Assembly (NCBI GenBank): GCA_017405595.1 | Contig: JAFRAC010000013.1 | Location: 62,001-126,000, forward strand | Origin: Thermoguttaceae bacterium | GTDB lineage: Bacteria > Planctomycetota > Planctomycetia > Pirellulales > Thermoguttaceae | Direction of reading: 5' to 3' | Length of the DNA: 64,000 nucleotides | Shown here: positions 25,385 through 34,044 of the stretch, piece after piece | Layout: each line of letters starts with the position of its first letter | Position numbering within the stretch: position 1 is the first letter of the stretch | Notes under the pieces: generated by a model | Told to the model about the DNA's origin: nothing | Databases searched by the model: none | What the model saw: only the letters and a program-made list of their open reading frames with translations | Made by a program: the position numbers and the translations under genes

Positions 25385-27310
25385 ATGTTCCAGCCGTCCG
25401 ATAAACAGACCGAATCCGCCCAGGTGAAAGAGGCGGTTTCCCGTCTCGAAAACCGCCGCGAGATTCTTGACGCGCTCCGCAATCCGTTCCGCGGGATCCG
25501 CGAACTCTTCGAAACGCTCGCGATCGCGCTTTTCCTTGCCACGATTTTCAAGTTCTACGAGGCCGAAGCCTACGTCATTCCGACCGGCTCGATGGCGACG
25601 ACCCTGATGGGGCGGCACAAAGACGTCAGCTGCCAGGCATGCGGCTACCGGTTCCAGGTTTCGGCCAGTGAAGAGCGGGACCGCGAAAACCACGCGACGA
25701 GCACCGAAGTGCTCGGCGGGACGTGTCCCCAATGCCGGCTGACGCAGCGGTTTACCTCCCGCGACATCTCCTTTTCGGGGGACCGGGTCCTCGTCAACAA
25801 ATTCATCGGAAATTTCCGGCCGATCCAACGGTGGGATGTGACCGTCTTCCGAAGCCCTTCCGACCCCAAGACGAACTACATCAAGCGGTTTGTCGGACTG
25901 CCGGAAGAGGATATCCGCATTCAGTACGGCAACCTGTATGTCCAGAAAGAGGGAGCGGCGGAATCCCGGATTCTCCGCAAACCGCTGCCGAGTTTCCTGC
26001 GGATGCTGAGAGTCGTCTACGACAACGATTTCCCCCCTTATCCGCTGGAAGATCTCGGCTGGCCCCCCCGCTGGCAGGACCAGCGCGTGATTAACCGCGA
26101 AGGAACCGTTGCCTGGCAGCCGACCGAAGAGGGACGGAACTTCTACTTCCCGGGCGAGGCGGTCGCCGCCGCGGAACCGTCCCGTCCGGTTCTGGAATGC
26201 GCACGGAAACTCCCCGAACGGGAAAGCGATTCCCTTCAGTGGCTCCGGTACCGGCATATCATCCCGACGTTCCGCCAATGGACTTCGGCGGCGGCGGGGT
26301 CTCTCCCTTCCGACCTGAAACAGCGCGGCGTCATCCCGAACAACCCGCAGCTGATTACCGACATGACCGCCTACAACACGCCCGAAACCTCGATGCACCA
26401 TCCCGCCGCGTCGATGGGGTACAACTGGACCGGGGAACTGGCGGTCTCGCTCAACGCGACCTTTTACGAACCGAAAGACGCCTCTTCGGCCCAGTTCGTC
26501 CTGGAACTGGTTCAGGGGAACATTCCGGTGCGCGTCCGTTTCGATATCGCCGCGGGAACGGCTTCCCTCGAAATGCCGACCGTGCCGCAGTTTGAAACCC
26601 AGACGGTCCCCTGCACTCTTCTCCCCGGAAAGACCTACTCCCTCTTTTTCTCCAACATCGACGAGCAGCTCCGCGTGCTGGTCAACAAAAAGGAGCTTCC
26701 CTTCCCCGGCGAGGGGAAATACGATTACCTCTGCGCGCCGCTGGCCGGTTCCGACGTCGCCCTGCTGCCGCGCAACCGCGACCCGGGTGAGCTCGACCTG
26801 ACACCCGTTTCGATCGGCGCCAGCACGCCGGTGAAGGTCGAACACCTCAAAATCATGCGGGACACCTACTACATCGCCCTCGGTTCCGCCCTGGAGGACG
26901 CCAGCCTGAGCGCGCCGGTCCTCAAAGAGAAACGCCTCTACAGGTTCGGGGTCCGCGACCCGTTCGACCACTTCTACTCCCAGATGCTCGAGACCGATTC
27001 GGAAGAGGAAATGGCGAAGTTCCTCTCCGATCCGGAGATGTGGACCGATTACGGGAACACCCGCGCGGCGCTTCTGCACCTGGGCGCTGATCAGTACCTG
27101 GCGCTCGGCGACAACAGCAGCAACAGCGACGACAGCCGCAGCTGGACCCACCCCGACCCGGACTGGCCCGGCGGAAAGGTTCCCCACACCGTCGATCGGA
27201 GTCTCGTCCTCGGAAAAGCCGTTTCGGTCTACTGGCCGCACGGCTCGGTGATTCCGGGTACGCGACTTCCTTTTATCCCGAATTTCGCTAAAATGAGGAA
27301 AATCAGATAG
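25385..27310 (+). CDS. lepB: Signal peptidase I with zinc-ribbon-like insertion
   Basis: A 641-residue type I signal peptidase, about twice the E. coli size; it removes Sec and Tat signal peptides at the membrane. One transmembrane helix lies near 40-60 (LAIALFLATIFKFY). The nucleophile is Ser69 in IPTGSMATTLMG, the general base Lys167 in NYIKRFVGLP, with GDRVLVNKF between them and LGDNSSNSDDSR near the C-terminus. Between Ser and Lys sit two CxxC pairs (Cys83/86, Cys114/117), a probable zinc ribbon, and a further ~300 residues of beta-rich sequence separate Lys167 from the GDN box. ATG 25385 with AAGG upstream is preferred over TTG 25367. Followed closely by serS. Confidence 0.9.
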   Translation: MFQPSDKQTESAQVKEAVSRLENRREILDALRNPFRGIRELFETLAIALFLATIFKFYEAEAYVIPTGSMATTLMGRHKDVSCQACGYRFQVSASEERDRENHATSTEVLGGTCPQCRLTQRFTSRDISFSGDRVLVNKFIGNFRPIQRWDVTVFRSPSDPKTNYIKRFVGLPEEDIRIQYGNLYVQKEGAAESRILRKPLPSFLRMLRVVYDNDFPPYPLEDLGWPPRWQDQRVINREGTVAWQPTEEGRNFYFPGEAVAAAEPSRPVLECARKLPERESDSLQWLRYRHIIPTFRQWTSAAAGSLPSDLKQRGVIPNNPQLITDMTAYNTPETSMHHPAASMGYNWTGELAVSLNATFYEPKDASSAQFVLELVQGNIPVRVRFDIAAGTASLEMPTVPQFETQTVPCTLLPGKTYSLFFSNIDEQLRVLVNKKELPFPGEGKYDYLCAPLAGSDVALLPRNRDPGELDLTPVSIGASTPVKVEHLKIMRDTYYIALGSALEDASLSAPVLKEKRLYRFGVRDPFDHFYSQMLETDSEEEMAKFLSDPEMWTDYGNTRAALLHLGADQYLALGDNSSNSDDSRSWTHPDPDWPGGKVPHTVDRSLVLGKAVSVYWPHGSVIPGTRLPFIPNFAKMRKIR

Positions 27311-27371
27311 GAGGCCGGCATGCCCCGCCCGGCGCCGCCGCCCTCCCGAAAGTTAGATTAGGACAACATCA

Positions 27372-28643
27372 ATGCTGGACCGCAAATACATTCTCGAAAA
27401 CCTTGAAGCCGTCAAAGAAAACTGCCGGAACCGGAACGTACACGCCGAGGTCGACCGGTTCGCCGAACTCGAAGAGCTCCGCCGCGAAAAACAGCGCCGG
27501 GCCGAAGAGCTGAACCGCGAGTCGAACGCGGTCTCGAAATCGATCGGCCAGGCGAAAACCCCGGAAGAACGGGAAGAGCGGAAAGAACAGGGGCGCGCCC
27601 TGCGCGAACAGGCGGCGGCGGTCAAAACCGAACTTGACGCGATCGAGGCCGAACTCGACCAGATCTGGCGGTCGATCCCGAATATGGCGCACCCCGACGC
27701 GCCGATCGGCGACGACGACACCTGCAACACAACACGGGAATACGGCGCGACGCCGGTTCCTACGTACGACTTCACCCCGCTGGACCATGTCGAACTTGCC
27801 GAAAAGCTCGACCTGATCGACTTCGAGGGGGGCGCCCGCGTGACCGGCAGCGGCTTCTACTTCCTGAAAAACGAGGCGGTTCTTCTGGAACTGGCGCTGC
27901 AGCAGTTCGCGGTCAACACGCTGGTAAAAGCCGGGTTCACTCCGATGACGACCCCCGACCTGGCGAAGAACGAAATTCTCCAGGGGACAGGCTATATCCC
28001 GCGCGGCAACGAAACCCAGATTTACTCGATCGAAAATACGCCGCTCAGCATGATCGCGACCGCCGAAATCACTCTGGGCGGCCTTTTGGCGGGGCGGACG
28101 ATCGACGCCGAAAGACTCCCGATCCGCCTGTGCGGGGTCAGCCACTGTTTCCGGACCGAGGCGGGCGCCGCGGGGCGCGCCTCGCGCGGGCTGTACCGGG
28201 TCCATCAGTTCACCAAGATCGAAATGTTCGCCTTTACCCTTCCCGACCAGAGCGAAGCGATGCACCAGGAGCTTCTTTCGCTGGAACGGAAGATCTTCGA
28301 CGAGCTGGGGATTCCTTACCGCGTCGTCGATACCGCGACCGGCGATCTGGGGGGTCCCGCTTACCGCAAATTCGACCTTGAAGCCTGGATGCCCGGCCGG
28401 AACGAATACGGCGAGGTAACCAGCACGTCGAACTGCACCGATTACCAGGCGCGCCGCCTTAACGCCCGCTACGCCGTCAAGGGCGAAAAGGGAACCCATT
28501 TCGTCCACACCCTCAACGGGACGGCCATCGCCATCAGCCGCGCGCTGGTCGCCATCATGGAGCTCTATCAGCAGAAAGACGGCTCGATTGCGGTTCCCGA
28601 AGCTCTGCGTCCCTACACGGGGTTCGATGTCATCCGCCGTTAA
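27372..28643 (+). CDS. serS: Seryl-tRNA synthetase
   Basis: A 423-residue class II synthetase that charges tRNA-Ser (and tRNA-Sec where present). The N-terminal ~110 residues form the long antiparallel coiled-coil arm (REKQRRAEELNRESNAV...). Class II motif 2 is FRTEAGAAGRASRGLYRVHQ and motif 3 is NGTAIAISRALVAIMELYQ, with the Ser-site segment TSNCTDYQARRL between. Length is normal for the family. It lies 61 bp after lepB, probably in the same transcript. Confidence 0.97.
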   Translation: MLDRKYILENLEAVKENCRNRNVHAEVDRFAELEELRREKQRRAEELNRESNAVSKSIGQAKTPEEREERKEQGRALREQAAAVKTELDAIEAELDQIWRSIPNMAHPDAPIGDDDTCNTTREYGATPVPTYDFTPLDHVELAEKLDLIDFEGGARVTGSGFYFLKNEAVLLELALQQFAVNTLVKAGFTPMTTPDLAKNEILQGTGYIPRGNETQIYSIENTPLSMIATAEITLGGLLAGRTIDAERLPIRLCGVSHCFRTEAGAAGRASRGLYRVHQFTKIEMFAFTLPDQSEAMHQELLSLERKIFDELGIPYRVVDTATGDLGGPAYRKFDLEAWMPGRNEYGEVTSTSNCTDYQARRLNARYAVKGEKGTHFVHTLNGTAIAISRALVAIMELYQQKDGSIAVPEALRPYTGFDVIRR

Positions 28644-28663
28644 AGCGCCCCATCGAGGCTGTT

Positions 28664-28852
28664 ATGATATTCGCGTATTTCACGTTTTCCCCGATCTGGC
28701 TCCTGATTCCGCTGGCGGCCGTCTTCGCGCTCGTATACGCCGCCACCCGGCATGAGGAGCTTCCGATCATCGGACGGCATGCCGGAAGAGTCGCGTTCTG
28801 GACGCTTTTCTTTCTCGGCGTCATCTTTGCCGCGCTTTGGCTGGCCACTTAG
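28664..28852 (+). CDS. Small two-helix membrane protein
   Basis: A 62-residue protein with two hydrophobic helices, about 8-26 (SPIWLLIPLAAVFALVYAA) and 43-60 (VAFWTLFFLGVIFAALWL), separated by a loop TRHEELPIIGRHAGR. ATG 28664 with GAGG upstream; 20 bp after serS and 32 bp before trkA, same strand. I recall similar small proteins in planctomycete genomes but no function. Both termini would be on the same side of the membrane. Confidence 0.6.
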   Translation: MIFAYFTFSPIWLLIPLAAVFALVYAATRHEELPIIGRHAGRVAFWTLFFLGVIFAALWLAT

Positions 28853-28884
28853 GCCCGCGTTTCCTCTGGTTTTGGAATTCTGTC

Positions 28885-30294
28885 ATGAAAGTGCTGATTT
28901 TGGGTGGGGGTACCGTCGGTTCGACGATCGCCCAGTTCCTTTGTACCGAAGGGCATTCCGTCACGGTCGTCGACCAGAATCCGGAAGTCCTCGCCCGGAT
29001 CGATACCGAGCTGGACGCGCGAACGGTTAACGGCAACGCCTCGGTCGCCTCGACCCTCTTTAAGGCCGATGTCGCCTCGCAGGACCTCTGCCTGGCGCTG
29101 ACCAACAGCCACGAAGTCAACCTGGTCGCGTCGGACCTCGCCAAAACGATGGGGGCAAAGCGTACGGCCGCCCGCGTCTATGCCGAGGTCTTTAAGGACC
29201 TGCACCGCATCGATTACCGCAAATGTTTCCGTGTCGACCGCTTTCTGGGGATTGAATACCTCACGGCCATGGAAATCGCCCGGCTGATCCGCGATCCCGG
29301 CTCGATGATGATCGAACATTTCGCGCAGGGGTATGCCGAAATGCAGGAAGTCATCATTCTTCGCGCTTCGAATGCGACCGGCGTCCCCCTCGAAAAACTC
29401 AAGCTTCCCGGCACCGTCCGAATCGGCTCGATCAACCGCGACGGCCGGATCACGATTGCCACCGCGTCCGACACGATCAACCCCGGCGACCGCATCACCA
29501 TTCTGGGCGAAACACAGGGGATCGAAGGGGTCAAAAAACTCTTCGACATCGCCCCGTCGAAACGGAAGAACGTACTGATCGCCGGCGGAGGGGAAATCGC
29601 GCTGAACCTGGTCGATGTTCTCAAGAAACGGGGAAACAACATCACCCTGCTCGAATCGAACCGGGAACGCTCGAACACGCTCAGCCGCGAGCTTCAATCG
29701 TCGGCGACCGTCCTTTTGGGGGACGCGCGCCGCCGCCGCGTTCTGATGGATACCTGCCCGGCCAATTTCGACTACTTCGTGGCGGCAACCAGCGACGACG
29801 AAACGAACATCATGTGCTGTCTCGAAGCCAAGTCGGTCAACATGAAAACCGCGATCGCCGTCGTCAAACATTCCGACTACGGCGGAATGGTCAAAAGACT
29901 CGGGATCGACATCACGGTCAGCCCGTTCGAAGTGGTCCGGCGGCAGGTCGAAGGGCTCCTGCACACCGGCGCGCTCAGCTTTGCCAATCCCTACCTTCTG
30001 GGGCACGGCATCGACGTCGTCGAACTGACCGCGCAGGAGAATTCCCCGATCACCGCGGCACCTCTCAAAGAATGCGGCATTCCGCGCCAGGCGCTTCTGG
30101 CGGCAGTTGTCCGCGAGGCGACGCCGCAGCATCCCAGCGCCGATTTCCGGATTCAGCCGGGCGACATGGCGGTTGCCCTGGTTCACAAAGAGGAAGAACA
30201 GCGCCTGGTCGAGCTTTTTACCGACCGGAACAAGATTCCCCGGCAGTCGAAAGAAACGCTCGCCGAAACACTGATCAAGTCGCTCGGACAGTAA
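28885..30294 (+). CDS. trkA: Trk potassium uptake regulatory subunit TrkA
   Basis: A 469-residue peripheral protein that gates the TrkH/TrkG K+ channel by binding NAD(H). It has two RCK units: the first Rossmann motif LILGGGTVGSTIAQFL with VVDQNPE, a TrkA-C segment around 140-220, a second Rossmann motif VLIAGGGEIALNLVDVL at about 230 with LLESNRERS, and a final TrkA-C. Four domains and the length are typical. ATG 28885 (MKVLILGGG) is the natural start. No trkH lies in the window. Head of a run of same-strand genes including a TPR protein and a kinase. Confidence 0.93.
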   Translation: MKVLILGGGTVGSTIAQFLCTEGHSVTVVDQNPEVLARIDTELDARTVNGNASVASTLFKADVASQDLCLALTNSHEVNLVASDLAKTMGAKRTAARVYAEVFKDLHRIDYRKCFRVDRFLGIEYLTAMEIARLIRDPGSMMIEHFAQGYAEMQEVIILRASNATGVPLEKLKLPGTVRIGSINRDGRITIATASDTINPGDRITILGETQGIEGVKKLFDIAPSKRKNVLIAGGGEIALNLVDVLKKRGNNITLLESNRERSNTLSRELQSSATVLLGDARRRRVLMDTCPANFDYFVAATSDDETNIMCCLEAKSVNMKTAIAVVKHSDYGGMVKRLGIDITVSPFEVVRRQVEGLLHTGALSFANPYLLGHGIDVVELTAQENSPITAAPLKECGIPRQALLAAVVREATPQHPSADFRIQPGDMAVALVHKEEEQRLVELFTDRNKIPRQSKETLAETLIKSLGQ

Positions 30295-30350
30295 AAACCG
30301 TATTCGAGACCGCTTTCCCCAAAGAAACACAGACCACATTCACCGGACCG

Positions 30351-31241
30351 ATGACAAACCTGAAAAAACTCCTTCTCCTCTGGCTGCTCGCCGCGGTGTT
30401 CGTGCCCCTCGGCTGCAAACAGAACGCCGCACAGCGCGACCTGCAAGAGGGGGTCGCCGCATTCGAGCAGCATCGCTGGAGCGATGCCGCCGCATTCTTC
30501 ACCCTCGCCGATCAGAAAAGGCCGAACCAGATCCACGTCTTGATGCTTCGCGGGCTGGCGTATCTGAACATGAACCGTTATCCGGAAGCGTGGAGCGACT
30601 TCGACCGCGTACTGAACATTCAGCCCGAAAACGCCGAAGCGAAAAAAGGACGGGGGGAAGCCAATCTGGGGCTGGGGAACTATGCCGATGCCGCCGCCGA
30701 TTTCAGCGATGCGCTCGCCGCCGGCCCCGACGATGTCTTTTCCCTGAACAGCCGCGGCTACGCGATGGCGAACATCGGGAACGAGGAGGCCGCGCTCGCC
30801 GACTTTCAAAGGGCGCTGGAGCTTGCCAGCGACAATCCCCTGGTTTATTATAATCGCAGCGCGGTCTACCGGCGGCAGGGGAACCTCGAAGCCGAACGCG
30901 CCGACCTGGACCGCTGTCTCGAACTGGACCGCCAAAACGCTCTCTTTCTGGCGGCGCACGGCAAAGTCCTTTTTGAACTCGGCGAGACCGACGCCGCGCT
31001 GGCCGAGCTGAACGAAGCGGTCGCCGCCAATCCAAACTATTTCGGCGGATTCAAGTATCGGGCCGGCTGCTGGAAATCGCTCGGCCGGTGGCAGGAAGCC
31101 CGCGACGATTACACACGCGCCATTGAACTGCAGCCGGACGATCCGGAACTCTGGTTCGAACGCGCCGCCGCCGAAGGGCAGCTCGGAAACCAGGAAGGAT
31201 ACGACCGGGACATGGCCAAGTACGAAGAGCTGACACGCTGA
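30351..31241 (+). CDS. TPR-repeat lipoprotein
   Basis: A 296-residue protein with a signal sequence ending LGC (cysteine about residue 20), so a probable lipoprotein although the box PLGC is imperfect. The rest is seven or eight tetratricopeptide repeats, for example VLMLRGLAYLNMNRYPEAWS and PLVYYNRSAVYRRQGNLEAE. TPR arrays bind proteins; the partner is not indicated. The gene is 56 bp after trkA and 13 bp before the FHA kinase, suggesting joint transcription. ATG 30351 is the first start after trkA that gives a signal peptide. Confidence 0.8.
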   Translation: MTNLKKLLLLWLLAAVFVPLGCKQNAAQRDLQEGVAAFEQHRWSDAAAFFTLADQKRPNQIHVLMLRGLAYLNMNRYPEAWSDFDRVLNIQPENAEAKKGRGEANLGLGNYADAAADFSDALAAGPDDVFSLNSRGYAMANIGNEEAALADFQRALELASDNPLVYYNRSAVYRRQGNLEAERADLDRCLELDRQNALFLAAHGKVLFELGETDAALAELNEAVAANPNYFGGFKYRAGCWKSLGRWQEARDDYTRAIELQPDDPELWFERAAAEGQLGNQEGYDRDMAKYEELTR

Positions 31242-31254
31242 CGGGAGATCTGAT

Positions 31255-33060
31255 TTGGATTATCTTTTGCTGATCCACGGGAAGAATACCGGAACCCGTT
31301 TCGACCTGACCGGCGACAGCGTGATTCTCGGCCGGGGGCAGAAGTGCACGGTCACTCTGCACGATCCGGAAGTCTCGCGCCGGCACGCCGAGCTGCGCCG
31401 CGAAAATCACCGCTGGTATCTCACCGATCTGGGAAGCTCCAACGGCCTCTACGTCAACGGCAGGAAGATCAAATCGAAGGAGATTACCCTGGGCGATCAG
31501 ATCCGCCTCGGGCGCACGGTGTTCCGTTTTATGTCGACCGCCGCGGGGGATCTGCGGAAATCGAGCGCGGTCAGCCTGCTCGACTCTCCCGATGCGTTCA
31601 GGCCGATTGCCGACACGTCGACCATCGAGCCGGCCGAAGACCGGATCATCCCCGCCGGCGAACAGTTTGCCCCGCCGGCAGAGGGGGATCAGTTCGGGCC
31701 GACGGAAAAAAGCCAGCGCGACCATCTGAATCTCATCTACCGGACGATCTACACCATCAGCCAGACGCTTGATACCGACCGGCTGCTCGACCAGATCATG
31801 GAACGGATCTTCAACTGGATTCAGATCGACCGGGGGTGTTTCATCCTCTACGACCAGACGACCAACAAGCTGATCCCCAAGGCTGTCACACGCAAGCAGG
31901 GGGCGGCCGGGCCGATGGCCATCCGCTCGTCGATCATCAACTACGTCATCTCGAGCCAGGACTTCGTTTCGACCACCGACAAGACCAAGCCGGAACTTCT
32001 GCGCGAGATTCACGAACAGGGCGCGCGCGAGGCCATCTGTGTGCCGATGGTCGGCCGCTACGGAGTGGTCGGAATCCTCTATATCGACATTGTCGGCGGC
32101 CAAACGCCCGATTCGATTGCGGCGTCCGGTCCATCCTCTCCCGGCCCCGACGAGGCGCCCGCCGAAGAAGAGGCCGTTGCCGCGGCGCCGAAGAATTACC
32201 TGACGCACGACCACGTCAAACTGATGTTCGCCACCGCGCACCAGGTGGCCATGGCGCTTGAAGACACCCAGTATTACTCGGCCATGCTCCAGTCGGAACG
32301 TCTGGCGGCGGTCGGGCAGACGGTCGCGGTCCTTTCGCACCACATCAAGAACATTCTCCAGGGGATCGAGGGGGGAAGCTACCTGATCCGAAAAGGGCTT
32401 GACGCCGACAAAAAGGAGATGGTCCAAAAGGGGTGGAGCATCGTCGAAAAGAATCAGGGGCGCATTTCCGATCTGATTCTCGATATGCTCTCGTTCAGCA
32501 AGGAACGCGAACCGGCGTTCAAGACAGCGGACATCAACGAGGTTCTTGCCGACGTTCAGGAGCTCCTCGAACCGCGCGCCGCCGATTTCGAAATCAAGCT
32601 GGTCTGTGTGCCGGACCGCTCCATTCCCCCCTTTCTCTTCGACGGCGAACAGATCCACCGCGCCCTGATGAACATTGTCTCGAACGCCATCGAGGCGATC
32701 CGAAACGTCCGCGCCGGCGTCGAGGATCTCGAGATGACCAAGACCACCGAAAGACTCCCCCAGGGGACGGTTCGAATCACCTCGTCGTGGCAGCCCGAAC
32801 AGAAAACGGTCAATATCGTCGTCGACGACAACGGGCCGGGGATTCCCGAAAAGATCCGCGCCGACATTTTCCGCCCCTTCTACTCCGTCAATAAGAGCGG
32901 CGGAACAGGGCTCGGACTTCCGGTGGCGCAGAAGATTGTCCAGGAACACAACGGAAAACTCACCATCGCCGATTCTCCCGACGGAGGCGCCCGTTTCCTC
33001 ATCGCTCTGCCGTTCATCGATAAGAAACCCGCAGAACAAGCCCCTTCAGACAAAGGATAG
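31255..33060 (+). CDS. FHA-GAF sensor histidine kinase
   Basis: A 601-residue soluble kinase. Residues 1-95 are an FHA phosphothreonine-binding domain (ILGRGQKCTVTLHDPEVSRR, then LGSSNGLYVNG). About 155-345 is a GAF sensor domain (CFILYDQTTNKLIPKAV, AICVPMVGRYGVVGILYIDI). The dimerisation helix has LSHHIKNILQG with His362 or His363 as phospho-acceptor. The ATPase domain has the N box MNIVSNAIEAI, G1 VDDNGPGIPEKI, and SGGTGLGL. No receiver domain and no response regulator lie nearby, so it is an orphan kinase. TTG 31255 with GGGAG upstream is the start. It is followed 3 bp later by a glycosyltransferase. Confidence 0.9.
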   Translation: MDYLLLIHGKNTGTRFDLTGDSVILGRGQKCTVTLHDPEVSRRHAELRRENHRWYLTDLGSSNGLYVNGRKIKSKEITLGDQIRLGRTVFRFMSTAAGDLRKSSAVSLLDSPDAFRPIADTSTIEPAEDRIIPAGEQFAPPAEGDQFGPTEKSQRDHLNLIYRTIYTISQTLDTDRLLDQIMERIFNWIQIDRGCFILYDQTTNKLIPKAVTRKQGAAGPMAIRSSIINYVISSQDFVSTTDKTKPELLREIHEQGAREAICVPMVGRYGVVGILYIDIVGGQTPDSIAASGPSSPGPDEAPAEEEAVAAAPKNYLTHDHVKLMFATAHQVAMALEDTQYYSAMLQSERLAAVGQTVAVLSHHIKNILQGIEGGSYLIRKGLDADKKEMVQKGWSIVEKNQGRISDLILDMLSFSKEREPAFKTADINEVLADVQELLEPRAADFEIKLVCVPDRSIPPFLFDGEQIHRALMNIVSNAIEAIRNVRAGVEDLEMTKTTERLPQGTVRITSSWQPEQKTVNIVVDDNGPGIPEKIRADIFRPFYSVNKSGGTGLGLPVAQKIVQEHNGKLTIADSPDGGARFLIALPFIDKKPAEQAPSDKG

Positions 33061-33063
33061 AGC

Positions 33064-34044
33064 ATGGATATCTCGGTTGTCATTCCCGTTTACAACGAAG
33101 AGGAGAGTCTGCGGGAACTCCACCGGCAGCTCGGGGAAGTGGCGCCGCTCGCCCGGTCCGAATCGGAGATCATCTTTGTCGACGACGGCTCGACCGACGG
33201 GAGCTGGAACATCATCACCGATCTGGCGGCCGAAGACCCCCGCGTGCGCGGAATCCGGTTCCGGCGGAATTTCGGCAAGGCGGCGGCGCTCGAAGCGGGG
33301 TTTCATGCCGCGTCCGGCAGAATCCTCTTTTCGATGGACGCAGATCTTCAGGACGATCCCGCGGAAATTCCCGATTTCCTGGACCGGATCGAGCGCGAAG
33401 GGCTCGACGTGATCAGCGGCTGGAAGAAGCACCGGCACGACCCGTGGCACAAAGTCTTTCCGAGCCGGATCTTCAATTTCATGGTCAGCCGTCTGACCGG
33501 CGTCAGGCTGCACGACCATAACTGCGGCATGAAATGCTACCGCCGCGAAATCTTCGACGAGGTTTCCCTTTACGGCGAACTCCACCGTTTCGTTCCCAGC
33601 CTGGCCGCGGCGCGCGGCTATAAGGTCGGCGAAAAGGTGATCGCGCACCGGGCCCGCCAATTCGGCCGCTCGAAGTACGGCTTTAACCGCTTCATTAAGG
33701 GGTTCCTCGACCTCCTCTCGGTCAAGTTTGTGACCGGCTACGGAAAGCGCCCGCTCCATCTGTTCGGCACGCTCGGCCTTCTCCTCTTCTCGGTCGGAGC
33801 GGCGATCCTTGCGTATCTGGCGGCCCGCTGGGGCATTTCGCGCCTGCCCTGCGCCGGCGGCGAGTTATACAATCTCTCGAACCGTCCCGCGGTCATCTAC
33901 TCGGCGGCGCTCATGCTTTTGGGCGGGCAGCTGATGTCGATCGGCTTTATTGCCGAGCTTTTCCTCTCGTACCAGAAGAGCAAAACCGCCGATTATTCCG
34001 TGAAAGAGACGGTCGGCGCCCCCAAAAACGAAAGAGAGCCATGA
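33064..34044 (+). CDS. Membrane glycosyltransferase, family 2 (DPM/GtrB-like)
   Basis: A 326-residue enzyme of the polyprenyl-phosphate sugar transferase type. The GT-A domain has SVVIPVYNEEESL, IIFVDDGSTDGS, the metal motif FSMDADLQDDP at about residue 100, and QFGRSKYGFNRF. Two C-terminal transmembrane helices (LHLFGTLGLLLFSVGAAILAY; VIYSAALMLLGGQLMSIGFI) anchor it. Such enzymes put a hexose on undecaprenyl phosphate for use in envelope glycans. AAGGA precedes the ATG, overlapping the end of the kinase gene. Its TGA overlaps the uxaC ATG (ATGA). Confidence 0.88.
   Translation: MDISVVIPVYNEEESLRELHRQLGEVAPLARSESEIIFVDDGSTDGSWNIITDLAAEDPRVRGIRFRRNFGKAAALEAGFHAASGRILFSMDADLQDDPAEIPDFLDRIEREGLDVISGWKKHRHDPWHKVFPSRIFNFMVSRLTGVRLHDHNCGMKCYRREIFDEVSLYGELHRFVPSLAAARGYKVGEKVIAHRARQFGRSKYGFNRFIKGFLDLLSVKFVTGYGKRPLHLFGTLGLLLFSVGAAILAYLAARWGISRLPCAGGELYNLSNRPAVIYSAALMLLGGQLMSIGFIAELFLSYQKSKTADYSVKETVGAPKNEREP

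Noticed and set aside
25082..27241. Long minus-strand open frame opposite lepB
   Set aside because: lepB on the + strand has all signal peptidase motifs; the antisense product has no motif, signal or ribosome site.
31051..33039. Long minus-strand open frame opposite the FHA histidine kinase
   Set aside because: The kinase motifs on the + strand are unambiguous; the antisense frame has none.
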